NCBI GenBank assembly: GCA_900557645.1 | Contig: USSZ01000043.1 | Coordinates: forward strand, 1 to 7,036 | Reading direction: 5' to 3' | Length of the DNA: 7,036 nucleotides | From: an uncultured Eubacteriales bacterium | GTDB lineage: Bacteria; Bacillota; Clostridia; Christensenellales; UBA1242 | Part shown: piece by piece, positions 5,366 through 7,036 of the stretch | Position numbering within the stretch: position 1 is the first letter of the stretch | How the letters are laid out: each line of letters begins with the position of its first letter | The notes under the pieces: generated by a model | What the model was told of the DNA's origin: nothing | Databases searched by the model: none | The model's input: the letters and a program-made list of their open reading frames with translations, nothing else | Program-made: the position numbers and the translations under genes

Positions 5366-6878
5366 ACCCCACCTCACCTCTTATAAATTCCAGTTCCTTT
5401 TCTTTTGCATTTTTGTTCTGAATTTTATGTTCTTTATTTCCCGTTTTATTTACATCAGGAGCCACATTTGTTTTGTTTAGATAATTTGCTTCTATTATAA
5501 ATGCTGGTTTATATTTTTTCTCTAAAAAATAAGAAGAATTTCGACAAATTCCATCAACAACATTATTTGCAAATAAAATTTCAAGATTAGACAAAATCTC
5601 TTTTCTTTCTAAAGCATCTAAATCATTTTCACTTAATGTTATGTAATTATGTAAATATTGTAATAAATCTAAAGATTTTATAAGTGGATTGAAAAACTTA
5701 TTATTATTTTCCTTTGTTTGACTATAATCAGATTTAAGATTAAATGTATTTAATATATCATTAAATACATCAAGTTGTTCTTCAGTCAAAGTCGATGAAA
5801 ATTGTTCAATAATTTTATTATAACTTAATTGTAATTTTTTATTTTTGAATTTATATTCAAGAAAAGGCATGCCATAAGTCATATTTTTTTGATATTCCTC
5901 TTCTAATTCCTCTTGACTTTTATTGTCAAGTTCATTTAAATATTTTTTCAAATGTGGAATATCAATAGCATTACATCTTCCTGTCTTAAATTTTGTATGT
6001 CTATCATTTCCTATAAATTTCTTAATACAAAGTAAATTATCTTCTTCATTTTGAAAATGAAAATGTGGGCTTTCTGCTATTTGTCCAAAAATATCCTTTC
6101 TTTTATCATTTCCTATATATAAATTATTATGTGAATGATTTGAACTGTCATATCTAAAGTAAGGAAAAGCCTTATTTGGATTCCCGTCAAGTAAAACATA
6201 CATAGAAATTGATAATGTCCTTTCATAAGCGTTTGAATCATAAATAATTTTATCAGCATTATCTCCCAAATTACGTTTTCTTGCACGAACAATTTTTAAA
6301 CTTATAGGATGATATTTTGTTTTAACTTCTTTCACAAACATTATTTTATCGTTTCTATCAATAAAATATTGAAAATCATTTAATGAAATTTTTCCATCTT
6401 TTCTATTGCGTGATTTTGCATTTACATTAAAATCATAACTATTTTTAAAAGCATATAATGGAGCATTATAATTATAACCTTTAATAAACAAAGGATATTT
6501 TAAAGAAGAAATTAATTTACTATAATCATTACTTTTCAAAACATATGGAACAAATTTCCAATTTTTTAAAATGAACTGATCTGCTGAAAAATCTTTAATC
6601 ATTTCATCAGGCATTTGAGAAAAATATATTCGCTCTTTATCTGCATTTCTATTATGTTTCATTATATCGGCATAAATCGCTTTCATGATTATTTGTTTTA
6701 TATGACTATCATTCGCTCCTTGTTTCTTCAAATTTGATACAAGTTGAATTGTTGCCTCTTTCCCACTTGTCCTTAAAAAAGAATCCACTTCACGACGAAC
6801 ATTCTCATCAATATGATAATCCACTTTTTTATTCTGAACATGGTGATTTGGAGTCTTTTTATATTCTTTTCTTACCAT
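5355..6878 (-). CDS. Hypothetical 507-aa protein with paired H-x-H clusters
   Basis: I do not recognise a characterised family. The protein is soluble, rich in Lys, Asn, Ile and Tyr, with no signal peptide or membrane helix. Residues 1-80 are basic and helical (a His/Lys-rich start, then helices around 24-75). Residues about 100-200 look alpha/beta. Residues 216-310 hold the most distinctive part: a strand (TLSISMYVLL), then FRYDSSNHSHNN (241-252) and PHFHFQNEEDN (271-281), giving His248, His250, His272 and His274, then a helix with HLKKYLNEL. This order faintly recalls DUF6978 proteins (an Arg-x-Asp strand, an H-x-N turn and PHLH), from memory only. Residues 320-450 are mostly helical, and the C-terminus (470-507) is polar and probably disordered. 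ATG 6876-6878 follows GAGG at 6885-6888 with a 6-nt spacer. The stop is TGA. The gene opens a two-gene unit with the 123-aa gene. A defence or toxin-like role is possible but unproven. Confidence 0.85.
   Translation of the reverse strand: MVRKEYKKTPNHHVQNKKVDYHIDENVRREVDSFLRTSGKEATIQLVSNLKKQGANDSHIKQIIMKAIYADIMKHNRNADKERIYFSQMPDEMIKDFSADQFILKNWKFVPYVLKSNDYSKLISSLKYPLFIKGYNYNAPLYAFKNSYDFNVNAKSRNRKDGKISLNDFQYFIDRNDKIMFVKEVKTKYHPISLKIVRARKRNLGDNADKIIYDSNAYERTLSISMYVLLDGNPNKAFPYFRYDSSNHSHNNLYIGNDKRKDIFGQIAESPHFHFQNEEDNLLCIKKFIGNDRHTKFKTGRCNAIDIPHLKKYLNELDNKSQEELEEEYQKNMTYGMPFLEYKFKNKKLQLSYNKIIEQFSSTLTEEQLDVFNDILNTFNLKSDYSQTKENNNKFFNPLIKSLDLLQYLHNYITLSENDLDALERKEILSNLEILFANNVVDGICRNSSYFLEKKYKPAFIIEANYLNKTNVAPDVNKTGNKEHKIQNKNAKEKELEFIRGEVGYEH
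5374..5380 (-). promoter_or_regulatory. Ribosome binding site that fixes the start of the 123-aa gene
   Basis: Minus-strand GAGGTGA lies 8 nt before ATG 5363-5365 and within the last codons of the upstream gene (Arg-Gly-Glu-Val region). It excludes the in-frame GTG at 5375-5377, which overlaps it, and supports translational coupling. Confidence 0.75.
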
Positions 6879-6912
6879 TTATTTCCTCGCTTTAAAGAAT
6901 ATCTTTAATTCT

Positions 6913-6940
6913 ATTTTAACATATACATATAAAATTTCAA
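6913..6940 (-). promoter_or_regulatory. Extended -10 promoter of the hypothetical two-gene unit
   Basis: On the minus strand -35 TTGAAA (6935-6940), a 16-bp spacer and -10 TAAAAT (6913-6918) preceded by TGT (the TGn extended element, 6919-6921). Transcription would begin near 6906, about 28 nt before the ATG, with the GAGG ribosome site between. This shows the pair can be expressed independently of anything upstream of the window. Confidence 0.6.
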
Positions 6941-7036
6941 TAGTTTTAGACAAAATATTATTAAATTATATATATTATCCAAAATTTATCGCATAATAAT
7001 TATAATAAAGAAAAAAATATATATTAAATATAAACT
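6941..7036. other. AT-rich intergenic edge
   Basis: This stretch upstream of the promoter is almost wholly A and T. I see no gene, tRNA, convincing hairpin or repeat. A plus-strand TATAAT at 7001-7006 lacks a -35 partner. A divergent gene beyond the edge cannot be excluded. Confidence 0.5.

Noticed and set aside
5366..5377. GTG start adding four residues to the 123-aa protein
   Set aside because: The GTG lies within the GAGGTGA ribosome site that serves the ATG at 5363-5365.
6978..7006. Plus-strand promoter with TATAAT at 7001-7006 for a divergent gene
   Set aside because: The hexamer 17 bp upstream is TCCAAA, a poor -35 box, and AT-rich DNA makes chance TATAAT matches common; no plus-strand gene is visible before the edge.

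Overview
The window is a very AT-rich bacterial segment that uses TGA as a stop codon (end of the 507-codon gene) and TGG for Trp, so it follows the standard code rather than the Mollicutes code. Purine-rich GGAGG-type ribosome sites sit before nearly every gene. Low GC, strong Shine-Dalgarno sites and the protein types fit a low-GC Bacillota (Firmicutes) genome, perhaps an uncultured Clostridia or Bacilli gut lineage; genus cannot be read from the sequence.

Layout: (1) Positions 1-1128, plus strand: the 3' five-sixths or so of glmM (phosphoglucosamine mutase), cut by the window edge. (2) Positions 1159-1193: a hairpin that probably ends transcription from both sides. (3) Positions 4752-1204, minus strand: a tight three-gene operon (ATPase 1, ATPase 2, permease) encoding an ABC-2 type exporter. 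The genes join by a TAATG overlap and a 1-nt gap. A good promoter lies at 4845-4873, with a tandem repeat abutting and overlapping its -35 box. (4) Positions 4901-4931: a long AT-rich hairpin ending the next unit upstream. (5) Positions 6878-4994, minus strand: a two-gene unit of unknown function (507 aa and 123 aa) with an 11-nt overlap and its own extended -10 promoter at 6913-6940.

How the parts work: GlmM makes glucosamine-1-phosphate for cell-wall UDP-GlcNAc. The ABC operon should form a membrane exporter with two paralogous ATPases and one permease type carrying a roughly 310-residue extracytoplasmic helical domain; its substrate is unknown. ATPase 2 has Gln where the switch His of the H-loop is expected, so the pair may be catalytically asymmetric. 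The 507/123 pair is the least explained part: the large protein has two H-x-H clusters 24 residues apart, and the small one has a fold pattern reminiscent of DUF1828 proteins. It could be an accessory (defence, toxin-antitoxin-like or phage-related) module, but that is inference; no catalytic family could be assigned.
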